34,046 nucleotides of DNA, taken from assembly GCA_030696525.1 (NCBI GenBank), contig JAUYSB010000172.1:1-34046 (forward strand), in the 5' to 3' direction. The notes under the pieces are model-generated. The model was not told the DNA's origin. It ran no database searches and was given only the letters and a program-made list of their open reading frames with translations. The position numbers and the translations under genes are program-made. Below, piece after piece: positions 17,774-25,794 of the stretch (position 1 is the stretch's first letter; the number at the start of each line of letters is the position of its first letter). This DNA is from Hydrogenophaga sp. (GTDB taxonomy: Bacteria; Pseudomonadota; Gammaproteobacteria; Burkholderiales; Burkholderiaceae_C).

Positions 17774-18172
17774 GTGGACGAGCCCCACAGGCATGTTGAA
17801 GTCGAGTTGATCGAACATCTCGCGCCATTCGAGAGTGACGATGATGCGGACTTCAAGCCCCTATCGGAAAAGGGTCGCGGGATCATTGTGTCCGCAGGCC
17901 GTGCCCTGCTCGCAGAAATGGAGAACATTCAAAACACGGCCATGCTCCATGACACCGAGACCTACGACGCGGGCTGGGATGAGGGTCTGCAAGAGGGGCT
18001 TGCAGAAGCACGAAGATTCCAAGAACGCCTGCAAGTCGCTGAGAAAGAGTTGCCCGAGCTGCGTCGCAAGCCCCCGGTTGTGGCAAGCCCCGCCAAGCCT
18101 GAGGCGATTCAATCGCTCGCGCTCAGTGAGCGCATGGGGGCTTTGCTGGCACCTGTTCAGGCACCTGTCTGA
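17774..18172 (+). CDS. Hypothetical protein (start uncertain)
   Basis: 3' part of ORF 17435..18172: [53 protein letters not shown]...; possible GTG start at 17774. Confidence 0.45.
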   Translation: MDEPHRHVEVELIEHLAPFESDDDADFKPLSEKGRGIIVSAGRALLAEMENIQNTAMLHDTETYDAGWDEGLQEGLAEARRFQERLQVAEKELPELRRKPPVVASPAKPEAIQSLALSERMGALLAPVQAPV

Positions 18173-18208
18173 GAGTGCCTGTCTGAGAAAGCCTATCTGA
18201 CGGCGCCT

Positions 18209-18655
18209 ATGACCGAACCACGAAGCAAGGCCTTTGAAGCGGCCGAAATCTCGGATACCTTTACCTTGCTGGAGCAGTGCGCCGCGTACCTCAGGTGCAT
18301 GCCCCCCGTGCAAGTGACCCTGGAGATGATCCGAAAAATTGAGGACCACCTTGCACAGCCAGAGGTCTTCACCGCCCAGCGGCTGGGCAGCTTGAACTCA
18401 AAAGTGATGGAGTTGCGCCACCAGGTGCGCACCGCGCGCAACTTCGCGCCGTCAGGCACCCCGCTCTTTGAGGTGGAAGTTCAAGGCAATCGCGTGCGAG
18501 TGCGTGTGCACGAGGCCTACCTGCAAGAAAGCGGCTCCCCAGCAATGCACCAGGCCAACGCCCTGAAACTCATGGACATGCTCGCGTCAGGTGTTGAACT
18601 TGAGGTGGTGGTCGATGAGAAAGCCACCGCCCAGCGCATGTGGAGCGAACCGTAG
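18209..18655 (+). CDS. Hypothetical protein (148 aa)
   Basis: MTEPRSKAFEAAEISDTFTLLEQCAAYLRCMPPVQVTLEMIRKIEDHL...; co-directional with neighbours. Confidence 0.65.
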   Translation: MTEPRSKAFEAAEISDTFTLLEQCAAYLRCMPPVQVTLEMIRKIEDHLAQPEVFTAQRLGSLNSKVMELRHQVRTARNFAPSGTPLFEVEVQGNRVRVRVHEAYLQESGSPAMHQANALKLMDMLASGVELEVVVDEKATAQRMWSEP

Positions 18656-18678
18656 CTAAAGCGCTGGGTGCTGACACA

Positions 18679-19368
18679 ATGACTCTTCACATGGAAAAGC
18701 GCCCCTCTCATACGCGAACTCAGTCCGTCATCCGGCATGCCTGGGCGCTGCCAATCCTGCTTGCTGCAGGGGGCTTGTCCAGCAACCTGTGGGCGCAGGA
18801 TCTGGTGCGATGCACCGCGCCAGATGGGCGGGTCTCCTACGAGCACACATGCCCGAAAGGAAGCACGGCACGCGGAATGTTCGGGCGCGAGATTCGAGCC
18901 CCAGAGCCCCCGAAAAAGAAAGCGGGCGAGCCCAACATTGACTGGCACGCACAGCCAAGGCGAACCGCCAAGCTGATCGAACCCTTTACCTACAAGTTGC
19001 CGGGGCACATCACGGACGCCGAAGGTGAAGTGACCGCAAGCTGCTACTGGCGCGGGAAGATCACCGGGGTGGGTCGCTATTGCGGCGACAGCCATGCCGA
19101 TCTCACGCGGGTGAAATACGGCTCTGAGCACGGTGGGTCCGATTTCTTTTCGTGCAAAGACGGCACCGCCTGCAATGTTCAGCGCGTATGCGGGGACAGC
19201 GGGCCGGGGTCGGACCTTGCGCAAGTTCGCATGGACTTCATGGGCCCCTACATGAAGAAAACCGATGCCTATTCGGAGGTCGTTCGAAAGTTTGAACAAG
19301 CTGTGAAAGCGTGCAGCGCATTTCTCCCTACCGTGGGGGAGGAAGCGCGACGGACGTACAGACCTTGA
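18679..19368 (+). CDS. Exported protein with DUF4124-like N-terminus
   Basis: Signal peptide-like HAWALPILLAAGGLSSNLWAQ followed by DLVRCTAPDGRVSYEHTCPKGS; multiple Cys. Confidence 0.6.
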   Translation: MTLHMEKRPSHTRTQSVIRHAWALPILLAAGGLSSNLWAQDLVRCTAPDGRVSYEHTCPKGSTARGMFGREIRAPEPPKKKAGEPNIDWHAQPRRTAKLIEPFTYKLPGHITDAEGEVTASCYWRGKITGVGRYCGDSHADLTRVKYGSEHGGSDFFSCKDGTACNVQRVCGDSGPGSDLAQVRMDFMGPYMKKTDAYSEVVRKFEQAVKACSAFLPTVGEEARRTYRP

Positions 19369-19541
19369 GGGCGCCTATGCGGACGCCAAAATTATTCGCC
19401 GACTGCTGCATCACCTGGTACTGGCGATACAAGCGCTCAACAATCGGCTTGGCCTCTTCGAGCATCGGCTGTGGGCCGAAACTGTCTTCGAGTGGATACA
19501 GCCGCACCCGCATGTAGGGTGACAAAACAGTGGCCGTATCT

Positions 19542-19748
19542 TCAAGCGAGGCGCTTGTCTCTTCGAGGTGCGCGAGCCAGAGCAGGCTTGGCATTGGCGT
19601 CTTGTCCAGTAGCGTGTGGAATGAGCCCCTCGTGACCAATCCCTGGATCGTTGGCATCAACGCCACACAGAGTGTCGTAGTCCGGCCCAGCAACATTGGG
19701 GGCATGCCAATCGACAACCCCGTCGATAACAACGCCAAGCACCTTACT
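19542..19748 (-). CDS. Small hypothetical protein
   Basis: MSKVLGVVIDGVVDWHAPNVAGPDYDTLCGVDANDPGIGHEGLIPHATG; overlaps another open frame (19328..19738 -), so exact extent is uncertain. Confidence 0.45.
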   Translation of the reverse strand, partial: SKVLGVVIDGVVDWHAPNVAGPDYDTLCGVDANDPGIGHEGLIPHATGQDANAKPALARAPRRDKRLA

Positions 19749-19778
19749 CATTTGAGCTGTCATGGATGGGCTTTTCTC

Positions 19779-20048
19779 TCAAATTTGGATCAAGGCCGGA
19801 TTGACCTCGATGCCATAGTGAAGCTGCATCAACTCGCAGAATTTCTGCCAGTCGTCTGCGCTGGGGGCGACATGGGTGCAGTGCAAGCATTGGTCCGCGC
19901 CGTCCAACTGTTCGGTGACTGTGGTGTGCACATCAAGCCCGAAACGCTCTGAAAACCGCCCTACTGTGGACCCGTCCAGGTCGTGCACCCAAACGGTTGA
20001 GCCATCAGCGCTCACCTGCACTTGGTCTGCGTTGAAGATCTGTTCCAT
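19779..20048 (-). CDS. Hypothetical protein (89 aa)
   Basis: MEQIFNADQVQVSADGSTVWVHDLDGSTVGRFSERFGLDVH...; plausible composition. Confidence 0.6.
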   Translation of the reverse strand: MEQIFNADQVQVSADGSTVWVHDLDGSTVGRFSERFGLDVHTTVTEQLDGADQCLHCTHVAPSADDWQKFCELMQLHYGIEVNPALIQI

Positions 20049-20118
20049 TGTTTCCCCTCTGAGGAGTCAATCTGCCTGAACGACAGGAAGAGCGACAGGA
20101 AACCAGTTGCGGATATCG

Positions 20119-20592
20119 TCATAGTCTTGGTGCTTGCCCATGATCGCAACCAGTGCAACCTGGTGATTCATCGTGTTCAGGTAGCACCCTCGCCAGGTGT
20201 GGCGTCCACAGCGCAGCATCGAACGACGCCCTGAACATGTTTTCCCAGAAGCCGAAGCTCAACTCAGCGATGACCTTTCCCGTGGATGTTGACGAAGGCT
20301 TGTTCCGAGCCTCGTCGAGGGCATCCCGTCCACGCTGCGGCAAGCTCAGATAGAAGCCCTGAGCCCATGGCCAATTGGTGCCATGCAGTGTCTTGAGAGC
20401 GTCGTCTACAGCGTTACGAATAACCACCTCGCAGACCGAGATAGGGGTCAGGAGCGCTGCGCCTAGTTGCCCGTTCCAGACGTACAACTCAAGGGCTTTG
20501 TCTAAGGAGGGTGGGTGGTCCTGCAGTGCATGGAGGTAAGTCAAAACTCGGGGCGGGGACAGGGCTTGTCGGACAGAGATAGAGTTAGCCAT
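20119..20592 (-). CDS. Abi family (Abi_2/AbiF-like HEPN) protein, probably C-terminally truncated
   Basis: LSPPRVLTYLHALQDHPPSLDKALELYVWNGQLGAALLTPISVCEVVIRNAVDDALKTLHGTNWPWAQGFY...GKVIAELSFGFWENMFRASFDAALWTPHLARVLP; then unrelated tail EHDESPGCTGCDHGQAPRL. Confidence 0.75.
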   Translation of the reverse strand: MANSISVRQALSPPRVLTYLHALQDHPPSLDKALELYVWNGQLGAALLTPISVCEVVIRNAVDDALKTLHGTNWPWAQGFYLSLPQRGRDALDEARNKPSSTSTGKVIAELSFGFWENMFRASFDAALWTPHLARVLPEHDESPGCTGCDHGQAPRL

Positions 20593-20635
20593 GCAGTGCT
20601 TTGCGCAATCGTTATTAACGGTGTATACTAAGTTC

Positions 20636-20715
20636 ACGAGCCGCTAGGGATCGGGACGCAAGTCTCCCTTAGGGTCAAATGAGTTGAAAAGGCCCGCGCA
20701 AGCGGGCCTTTTCTT
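20636..20715 (+). ncRNA. Candidate ~80-nt small RNA divergent from the Abi gene
   Basis: Promoter TTGCGC (20601-20606) - 17 bp - TATACT (20624-20629); hairpin GGGAC-GCAA-GUCUCC; terminator hairpin GGCCCGC-GCAA-GCGGGCC + TTTTCTTTT. Confidence 0.6.
20687..20715. terminator. Bidirectional intrinsic terminator
   Basis: AAAAGGCCCGC-GCAA-GCGGGCCTTTT, with U-tract potential on both strands; sits at the end of the minus-strand hip operon. Confidence 0.85.
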
Positions 20716-20876
20716 TTGTGTCGTCAATTCTCACTTCTCGTAGCGCTGGGCACCAAGGCAAAAGCTTCGCGCTGTGCGTGCATCGTCCAGTCTGCGGTGA
20801 TGCGAGCCATCGAGCGCAGGCCTACTAGGAACCGCACGTAGGCGCCCACCACCGAGGTCTGCCCCGCTGGTGGCCA

Positions 20877-21398
20877 TCACTTGGCCTCGGCCCCCATCCG
20901 CTGGCGCACCAGCCAAAGCACCGCACCCACCGGCCCCATCACCACCATGGCGGCGTACAACGTGTCGTGAGCCACAAGCCCCATGAGAGGATTGGCCTGC
21001 GAGAAGGGGGCAAACGGCCTCATGTCCGCATGAATGAGCCCATCGAGCACCAAGTGGCTGAAGGTGCCAAGGAAAGCCCCCAGAGCGGCCACAGGCCAAG
21101 TGCATGACAGGTGCACACACAGCCAGCTCAGTCCGTAATGCCGCGCTTCAGCGTTCCAGCGGCCTGCAAGCGGCAAAACAAGCCAGCGGCTGCACCAGGT
21201 TGCCAGCGCCGCGATGGCCACGGCTCCAAGAATCGTGTGGCTCCAGCCGTGCAAGTCGCCCTTCCCCAGCAGCATGCGCACACCGGGCTCAATGTCGATG
21301 AGCACCTGAGACAAGCCAAAGGCGATCAGGCTCAGCCGGTTGCCAGCAGCGGCCTTTGCTGCGAGGCCAAATCCCATGTGAAAAGGTGTGAAGGGCAT
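20877..21398 (-). CDS. YdjM-like/DUF457 inner-membrane protein
   Basis: MPFTPFHMGFGLAAKAAAGNRLSLIAFGLSQVLIDIEPGVRMLLGKGDLHGWSHTILGA...GTFSHLVLDGLIH. Confidence 0.8.
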   Translation of the reverse strand: MPFTPFHMGFGLAAKAAAGNRLSLIAFGLSQVLIDIEPGVRMLLGKGDLHGWSHTILGAVAIAALATWCSRWLVLPLAGRWNAEARHYGLSWLCVHLSCTWPVAALGAFLGTFSHLVLDGLIHADMRPFAPFSQANPLMGLVAHDTLYAAMVVMGPVGAVLWLVRQRMGAEAK

Positions 21399-21404
21399 CG
21401 CTTG

Positions 21405-21731
21405 TCACTCGCTTTCGTCAGCATCAAGAGGCTCCCCGTTTTCTGCAAGGGTTTGTGCCTTTTGATTGGCGGTACGGCGATGGAATGACGGCTTCTGAAA
21501 GATCACCGAACTGCCCATTTCATCGAGGTTGTCGGCCTCATCCAGATCTGGATCAGCGCTGACAGCCCACTCTGGGTGCAACTTCAACACCTCGGCCACC
21601 AGTCGCGCAATTTCTGCCTGAGTCACGGGAGGAAACTGCGCCTCCCGCAATGAGCGCAAACGCAGCGCCAATGCGGTTTGCAATGGACCCAAGGGCCCCC
21701 TCTTCCGCTCGTTTTTCGTTTTCTTCGTCAT
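21405..21731 (-). CDS. Hypothetical protein (108 aa)
   Basis: MTKKTKNERKRGPLGPLQTALALRLRSLREAQFPPVTQAEIARLVAEVLKLHPEW...; follows hipA by 20 bp. Confidence 0.65.
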   Translation of the reverse strand: MTKKTKNERKRGPLGPLQTALALRLRSLREAQFPPVTQAEIARLVAEVLKLHPEWAVSADPDLDEADNLDEMGSSVIFQKPSFHRRTANQKAQTLAENGEPLDADESE

Positions 21732-21750
21732 GGCGTGTGTGTCATAGGAA

Positions 21751-23085
21751 TCAGGTCGCCCCGCCAGATTTGGGCAGTCGCTTGAGCAAAGACGCAATGG
21801 CCGGTGTGCCCTCGAAGTGTTGCAACAGTCTTGCCTTTTGGTCATCGAGAAGACCTGAGGCTCGGATCAGATCGGGCCAGGCCTCGTAGGCTTTGCGCAC
21901 CGTGTTCTTGATGAGCGCGTTCACCTGCGGCTCCAGCAGCCCTGGCACCGCGTTGCACAGCAACCGAACAACGCCGGGGGTGATTCGCGCGTGCTTGGGT
22001 GAGTCGGCCGTGAATTTCAAGGCGTGTCCCCTGCCTGTGAGGTACGCGGCATAGGCCACCACGTCATAGGCCGGGGACAACTCGGGGGTGGTGCCATCGC
22101 GGTAGAGAAGCCCGTAGTTTTTGAGGTGGCCATCGAAATTCCCCAGCAAGTCGTTGACCACCATCCGCCGCAGCATTTCGTGAACCGCTGGCACGCCAAG
22201 CCCCGGCGTTTGCATCAGCACGTTGAGGATGTTCGCGTAGCTGGCCCGCTCGTGGCTGTACTTCTCACCTGGTGCGACACCCAGAATTTGGGCGAAGTCT
22301 TCGCAGTGAAGGTGCCGCTTGCCATCCCGGTCAAATCGACGCACCGCCAGGAACAGCTTTCCGTCCCCCAGCACGTAGGGCTGGTCGGCCTCGATTCTCT
22401 CAAGCGGCGCCAGTGCCACCTCGCACACGTCCACACCCGCAACATCGGCCAGCCGCATGGACAGCTCTTCTACTTGGGGCAGCAGCGGGTACTCGACGGT
22501 TGGGAGCTTGGCGATGATGTGCACCCCCTTGGCATCCCTGGTTCGAGCAACGTAGCGCCCGCCTGGGGCCTGCACAAGGGAGAGTTTGGGCTGAACACCA
22601 GAGAGCGATGTGGCCTCGGGCAGCGCCACGGGTGTGACGGTGGGCTCCAGCGCGTCGCTGTTCTGGGTGACGATTCCCGCCACGCTCTGCGGGTCCAGAG
22701 GCGCCTGCTCGACGTAAACCGCACCGGGCAGATCGGTACCGCACACGCTAAGCAAACCAAAGTCGTCGCCCTTGTCCACCCCGCCGATCTGCTCCAGATG
22801 CCGGCGCAGCGGCCCCTCGGGCAACAGATTCCAGAAGAAGGCAGGGAGCCTTTCACCTTCACCGTTGAAGAAGGGCTGGGCCGCGTATTCGGCCAGGAAC
22901 ACGGCGCGCACCTGGGCATCCTGCACGCGAGCGTTGAGGGACAAGATTGGAGCTGCGGGATCGCTCCAGAAACCCTGATCCGGCACCAGACGCGTGATCG
23001 CACCTGCCCCGGTGCCGTACTGGAACAAAACCCCAACCAATCGCTTGCGAGGACCAAGGAACACGTTGACGGCGCGGTATCGCAT
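21751..23085 (-). CDS. hipA: HipA-family serine/threonine kinase toxin
   Basis: SLSGVQPKLSLV, FAVRRFDR-like LAVRRFDRDG, LLGNFDGHLKNYGLLYRDG, LSPAYDVVAYA. Confidence 0.93.
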   Translation of the reverse strand: MRYRAVNVFLGPRKRLVGVLFQYGTGAGAITRLVPDQGFWSDPAAPILSLNARVQDAQVRAVFLAEYAAQPFFNGEGERLPAFFWNLLPEGPLRRHLEQIGGVDKGDDFGLLSVCGTDLPGAVYVEQAPLDPQSVAGIVTQNSDALEPTVTPVALPEATSLSGVQPKLSLVQAPGGRYVARTRDAKGVHIIAKLPTVEYPLLPQVEELSMRLADVAGVDVCEVALAPLERIEADQPYVLGDGKLFLAVRRFDRDGKRHLHCEDFAQILGVAPGEKYSHERASYANILNVLMQTPGLGVPAVHEMLRRMVVNDLLGNFDGHLKNYGLLYRDGTTPELSPAYDVVAYAAYLTGRGHALKFTADSPKHARITPGVVRLLCNAVPGLLEPQVNALIKNTVRKAYEAWPDLIRASGLLDDQKARLLQHFEGTPAIASLLKRLPKSGGAT

Positions 23086-23130
23086 GGGATTGGGTCTCGT
23101 GTGGCTGCTGGTGAAAGACTGTGGCCGCGC

Positions 23131-23904
23131 TCAACAGCCGCAAGCCACGAGTGCGCACGCGTTGGAGGATGGGCGTGGGTACATCAGGCACGGGGCCGTC
23201 ACAGCCTCAAGGTAGCCGTTCTGTAGGTAGTCCACATAGTCCTTGACCAGGGCCAGCACCTCTTGTCCTGTTTCAGGGCTCGCCCAACCTTCATGCGGGT
23301 CATCATCCTGCAGATCTGGGCAGAAAACCTCGTACCAGCCACCCCCATCTACTGTCTCGATGACGATGCCGTGTCTGTGCGCAAGGGATTTTGCTTTGGC
23401 CATGGTCTGGGCGTTTCGCCGGATTTCGTGGGCCACCGTATCGACTGGAGCCTGCTGCGGCAATGCGTCAACGAAGAGACACGCCTCAACAACCTCATGT
23501 GGATGCGGCAACTCATCGAGCGATACCGCGCGATGGGTCAAAGAACACTGGTACCGCTCGCCCAGCAGGGTGCCGTAGTGCCGCCCAAAAACAATGATGG
23601 CATGCCGGGTGGCGAACAGATCGGCATTGCGCTGAACCCACTGCCCAGCACTCACAAGCCCCGTGCCATCGTCCCTGAAGTTGCGAAACGTCAGCGAGCA
23701 CCCAACAGAGGTGAGGGCTTCCCATAGGTGCCTTTCACTGACCCCTTTGATGCTGCGATCGCCACTGACCCCACGGATGATCCGAGCCGCGTGGTCCGTG
23801 CTGATGCCAAGCACCGTCGCCATGGCCGTAGGCCCACAAAAGCTGTTCTTGCCCGTTACCGGGTGAAGTTGTGGTGACATGGGAAGGCTGCAGGACTGCT
23901 TCAC
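23131..23904 (-). CDS. Predicted papain/C39-like cysteine peptidase-fold protein
   Basis: NSFCGPTAMATVLGISTDHAARIIR (Cys-Gly-Pro) and downstream HAIIVFGRHYGTLLG; GTG start overlaps the hipB TGA (GTGA). Confidence 0.55.
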   Translation of the reverse strand: MKQSCSLPMSPQLHPVTGKNSFCGPTAMATVLGISTDHAARIIRGVSGDRSIKGVSERHLWEALTSVGCSLTFRNFRDDGTGLVSAGQWVQRNADLFATRHAIIVFGRHYGTLLGERYQCSLTHRAVSLDELPHPHEVVEACLFVDALPQQAPVDTVAHEIRRNAQTMAKAKSLAHRHGIVIETVDGGGWYEVFCPDLQDDDPHEGWASPETGQEVLALVKDYVDYLQNGYLEAVTAPCLMYPRPSSNACALVACGC

Positions 23905-24227
23905 CGATGGTGCTCGCTTGCCCCGCTTTTGGTCAGGAAGGTAGCTCTGGCCTGGACGAGCCGCTCCACATCGGACACCACGGTGCGCGGCGCCTGCGGG
24001 GGAGCTGCAAGCGATTGGGCGGCATCCTTGGGCAGCAGCACCAGCTCAAGCCCCAGCTCGGAGGCCAGGGCCATCGCGTTGGTGAGCCTGGGCGCAGTCT
24101 CCCCGGCCAGAATCTGGCGCACCGCCTGCGAGGTCAGCCCCGTGCGCTGTGCCAGGGCGTTGGCGGTCAGCTTGCGGGTTTTCTTGGCGTTGGTGAGGGC
24201 AGCGGCGAACTCAGCAAGGGTGCGCAT
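23901..24227 (-). CDS. hipB: HipB-like XRE antitoxin
   Basis: MRTLAEFAAALTNAKKTRKLTANALAQRTGLTSQAVRQILAGETAPRLTNAMALASELGLELVLLPK. Confidence 0.85.
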   Translation of the reverse strand: MRTLAEFAAALTNAKKTRKLTANALAQRTGLTSQAVRQILAGETAPRLTNAMALASELGLELVLLPKDAAQSLAAPPQAPRTVVSDVERLVQARATFLTKSGASEHHR

Positions 24228-24247
24228 GATAAGTAAACTGTCGTTTT

Positions 24248-24284
24248 CGTCGAAGACGCATGTTGAGTATTGTAGGCTTCGACG
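24248..24284. promoter_or_regulatory. Candidate operator upstream of hipB
   Basis: CGTCGAAG (24248-24255) / CTTCGACG (24277-24284), perfect 8-bp arms, nested within TAAACT...AGTTTA. Confidence 0.5.
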
Positions 24285-24375
24285 GCATGAATGGAATAGT
24301 TTAGTGTTGTTTTTCCCAAAAAAGCCACCTAACCTAATCTGGTGGTGTCGGTCGCATATACTGACAACTGAAACA

Positions 24376-24460
24376 TTGGCATACCTGACCGAAAGGCAGG
24401 GACGCAAAGCCACAGGCCCTCAGTCAAGCGCACGCGCTTGACCGGGTAGCTGGGTTGCCT
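24376..24460 (+). promoter_or_regulatory. Cyclic di-GMP-I (GEMM-I) riboswitch
   Basis: UUGGCAUACCUGACCGAAAGGCAGGGACGCAAAGCCACAGGCC...GUCAAGCG-CACG-CGCUUGAC-CGGGUAGCUGGGUUGCC: GNRA-capped P2, invariant GGGACGCAAAGCC, extended P3, GGGUAGC.GGGUUGCC; P1 GGCA/UGCC. Confidence 0.9.
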
Positions 24461-24553
24461 GACCTACACGGGTCAGCTTGGAGTCCTTGCGTCTCGCCCT
24501 GCGTCATGTGCCAGTGGGTCACCCATCGTGCACAAAACCCACGGACCGATTCC

Positions 24554-24907
24554 ATGACGACTCCAACGCTCCGCCTCAGCGCTTTGACCCTTCTCCTGGC
24601 CATCAGCGCCACGCTTGCAGGCTGCAACCAGCCCCAAGCGGCTCAAGCCGCCCAAGCCGCTGCTGCGCCAGCTCTGCCAGCCATCGATCAAGCCAACCTC
24701 TGCGAGGTCAAGGGTTGGCAGCATGACGTGGTGGCTCAGTCCTGCAAACCGGGTCAGAAGGTGATCTACCTGCCCGACTCCTGGGGCAATGAGCAATTGC
24801 CGGTGATTTTTGCGGCCGTCAACTGCGACATGCGGTACTCGGTCACCATCACCAAGGGTGCCGTGGCATGCATCTACTCCCCGATGACCCCTGCAAAGAC
24901 CTCGTGA
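24554..24907 (+). CDS. Small lipoprotein
   Basis: MTTPTLRLSALTLLLAISATLAGC lipobox (LAGC); downstream of the riboswitch. Confidence 0.75.
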   Translation: MTTPTLRLSALTLLLAISATLAGCNQPQAAQAAQAAAAPALPAIDQANLCEVKGWQHDVVAQSCKPGQKVIYLPDSWGNEQLPVIFAAVNCDMRYSVTITKGAVACIYSPMTPAKTS

Positions 24908-24924
24908 CTCGCCTCAGCACAGCC

Positions 24925-25278
24925 ATGAGCACTGACAACGTCACACCGACCTCATCGAGCCCCGCGCCCATGCCACCCAAGACCCCAACTAGGCCCCGCC
25001 GTGGGGCGCTGCGGATGCTGCGCTACGCACTCTGGCCCGCCCTGCTCGTCGTGTCTTTCCTGCTATACGAGCGGGGGCTTGAGCTGGCCAGGGCAGCGGG
25101 CTGCAGCCTTGGAGAGACCTGTGTGTCTGGCGCTGGCCTGGAGGCATCCATGTACGTCGCTTCTGCCGTCCTGATGTGGATGGTCCTTGCGATCTACCTG
25201 GTTGCACTTCTTCTCTGGAAGGTGTGGACGCTGGCGTTCTCGCGCACGAGCAACAAGCCCTCAGGTGGCGCGCTCTGA
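24925..25278 (+). CDS. Predicted two-TM membrane protein
   Basis: MSTDNVTPTSSS...RYALWPALLVVSFLLYERGLEL...MYVASAVLMWMVLAIYLVALLLWKVWTLAF. Confidence 0.6.
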   Translation: MSTDNVTPTSSSPAPMPPKTPTRPRRGALRMLRYALWPALLVVSFLLYERGLELARAAGCSLGETCVSGAGLEASMYVASAVLMWMVLAIYLVALLLWKVWTLAFSRTSNKPSGGAL

Positions 25279-25319
25279 AAACCCCTCAGTTCGAAATCTC
25301 ACAAGTCAACAAACCAAGC

Positions 25320-25694
25320 ATGAGAAAAGTCATCTACCTCACCGTGTATCTGATCGCCCTGGCTTTGGGGCCTGTTCTCGCCGTCCTTGGCCTGGTGATG
25401 CATTTCTACGCAGCCACCGCTTTCGGCGTGATCTGGTTTTTGGTGCTGCTCGGAAAGTTGCTGTTCGCCATCAAAGACGGGAGAGAGTTCAAAGCTCTCA
25501 TGGACAAGTACAAGCAAATGAACTTTGGCTGGTACAAGGCGACCTACCCGAATCACGCACATGCCAACGGCGTCTCATGCCACTCGTGTGGCGGACGGCG
25601 CATCCACGTGCGTTCGCTGCGGGAGCACACCTACACCCGCGAGCACTTCTGCACCCAATGCGGAACCGCCCTCTACTACTCGCCAGAAAACTGA
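25320..25694 (+). CDS. Membrane protein with C-terminal zinc ribbon
   Basis: MRKVIYLTVYLIALALGPVLAVLGLVMHFYAATAFGVIWFLVLLGKLLFAI...VSCHSCGGRRIHVRSLREHTYTREHFCTQCGTALYYSPEN. Confidence 0.7.
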   Translation: MRKVIYLTVYLIALALGPVLAVLGLVMHFYAATAFGVIWFLVLLGKLLFAIKDGREFKALMDKYKQMNFGWYKATYPNHAHANGVSCHSCGGRRIHVRSLREHTYTREHFCTQCGTALYYSPEN

Positions 25695-25773
25695 TGCGGT
25701 CCATGGCCCAGCAGATCCCCCTCGCCGTCGCAGCACGAGGAATTGGGAGCCAGTCAAACGCCGGAGCGCGAAA

Positions 25774-25794
25774 AAGCCCGCACGAGGCGGGCTT
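25774..25794 (+). terminator. Hairpin, probable terminator
   Basis: AAGCCCGC-ACGAG-GCGGGCTT, downstream of the 24554-25694 cluster. Confidence 0.6.

Noticed and set aside
20731-21120. 129 aa minus-strand ORF downstream of the YdjM-like gene
   Set aside because: Mostly overlaps the YdjM-like gene in another frame; low plausibility.
22024-23226. 400 aa plus-strand ORF over hipA
   Set aside because: Antisense to an identified HipA; shadow ORF.
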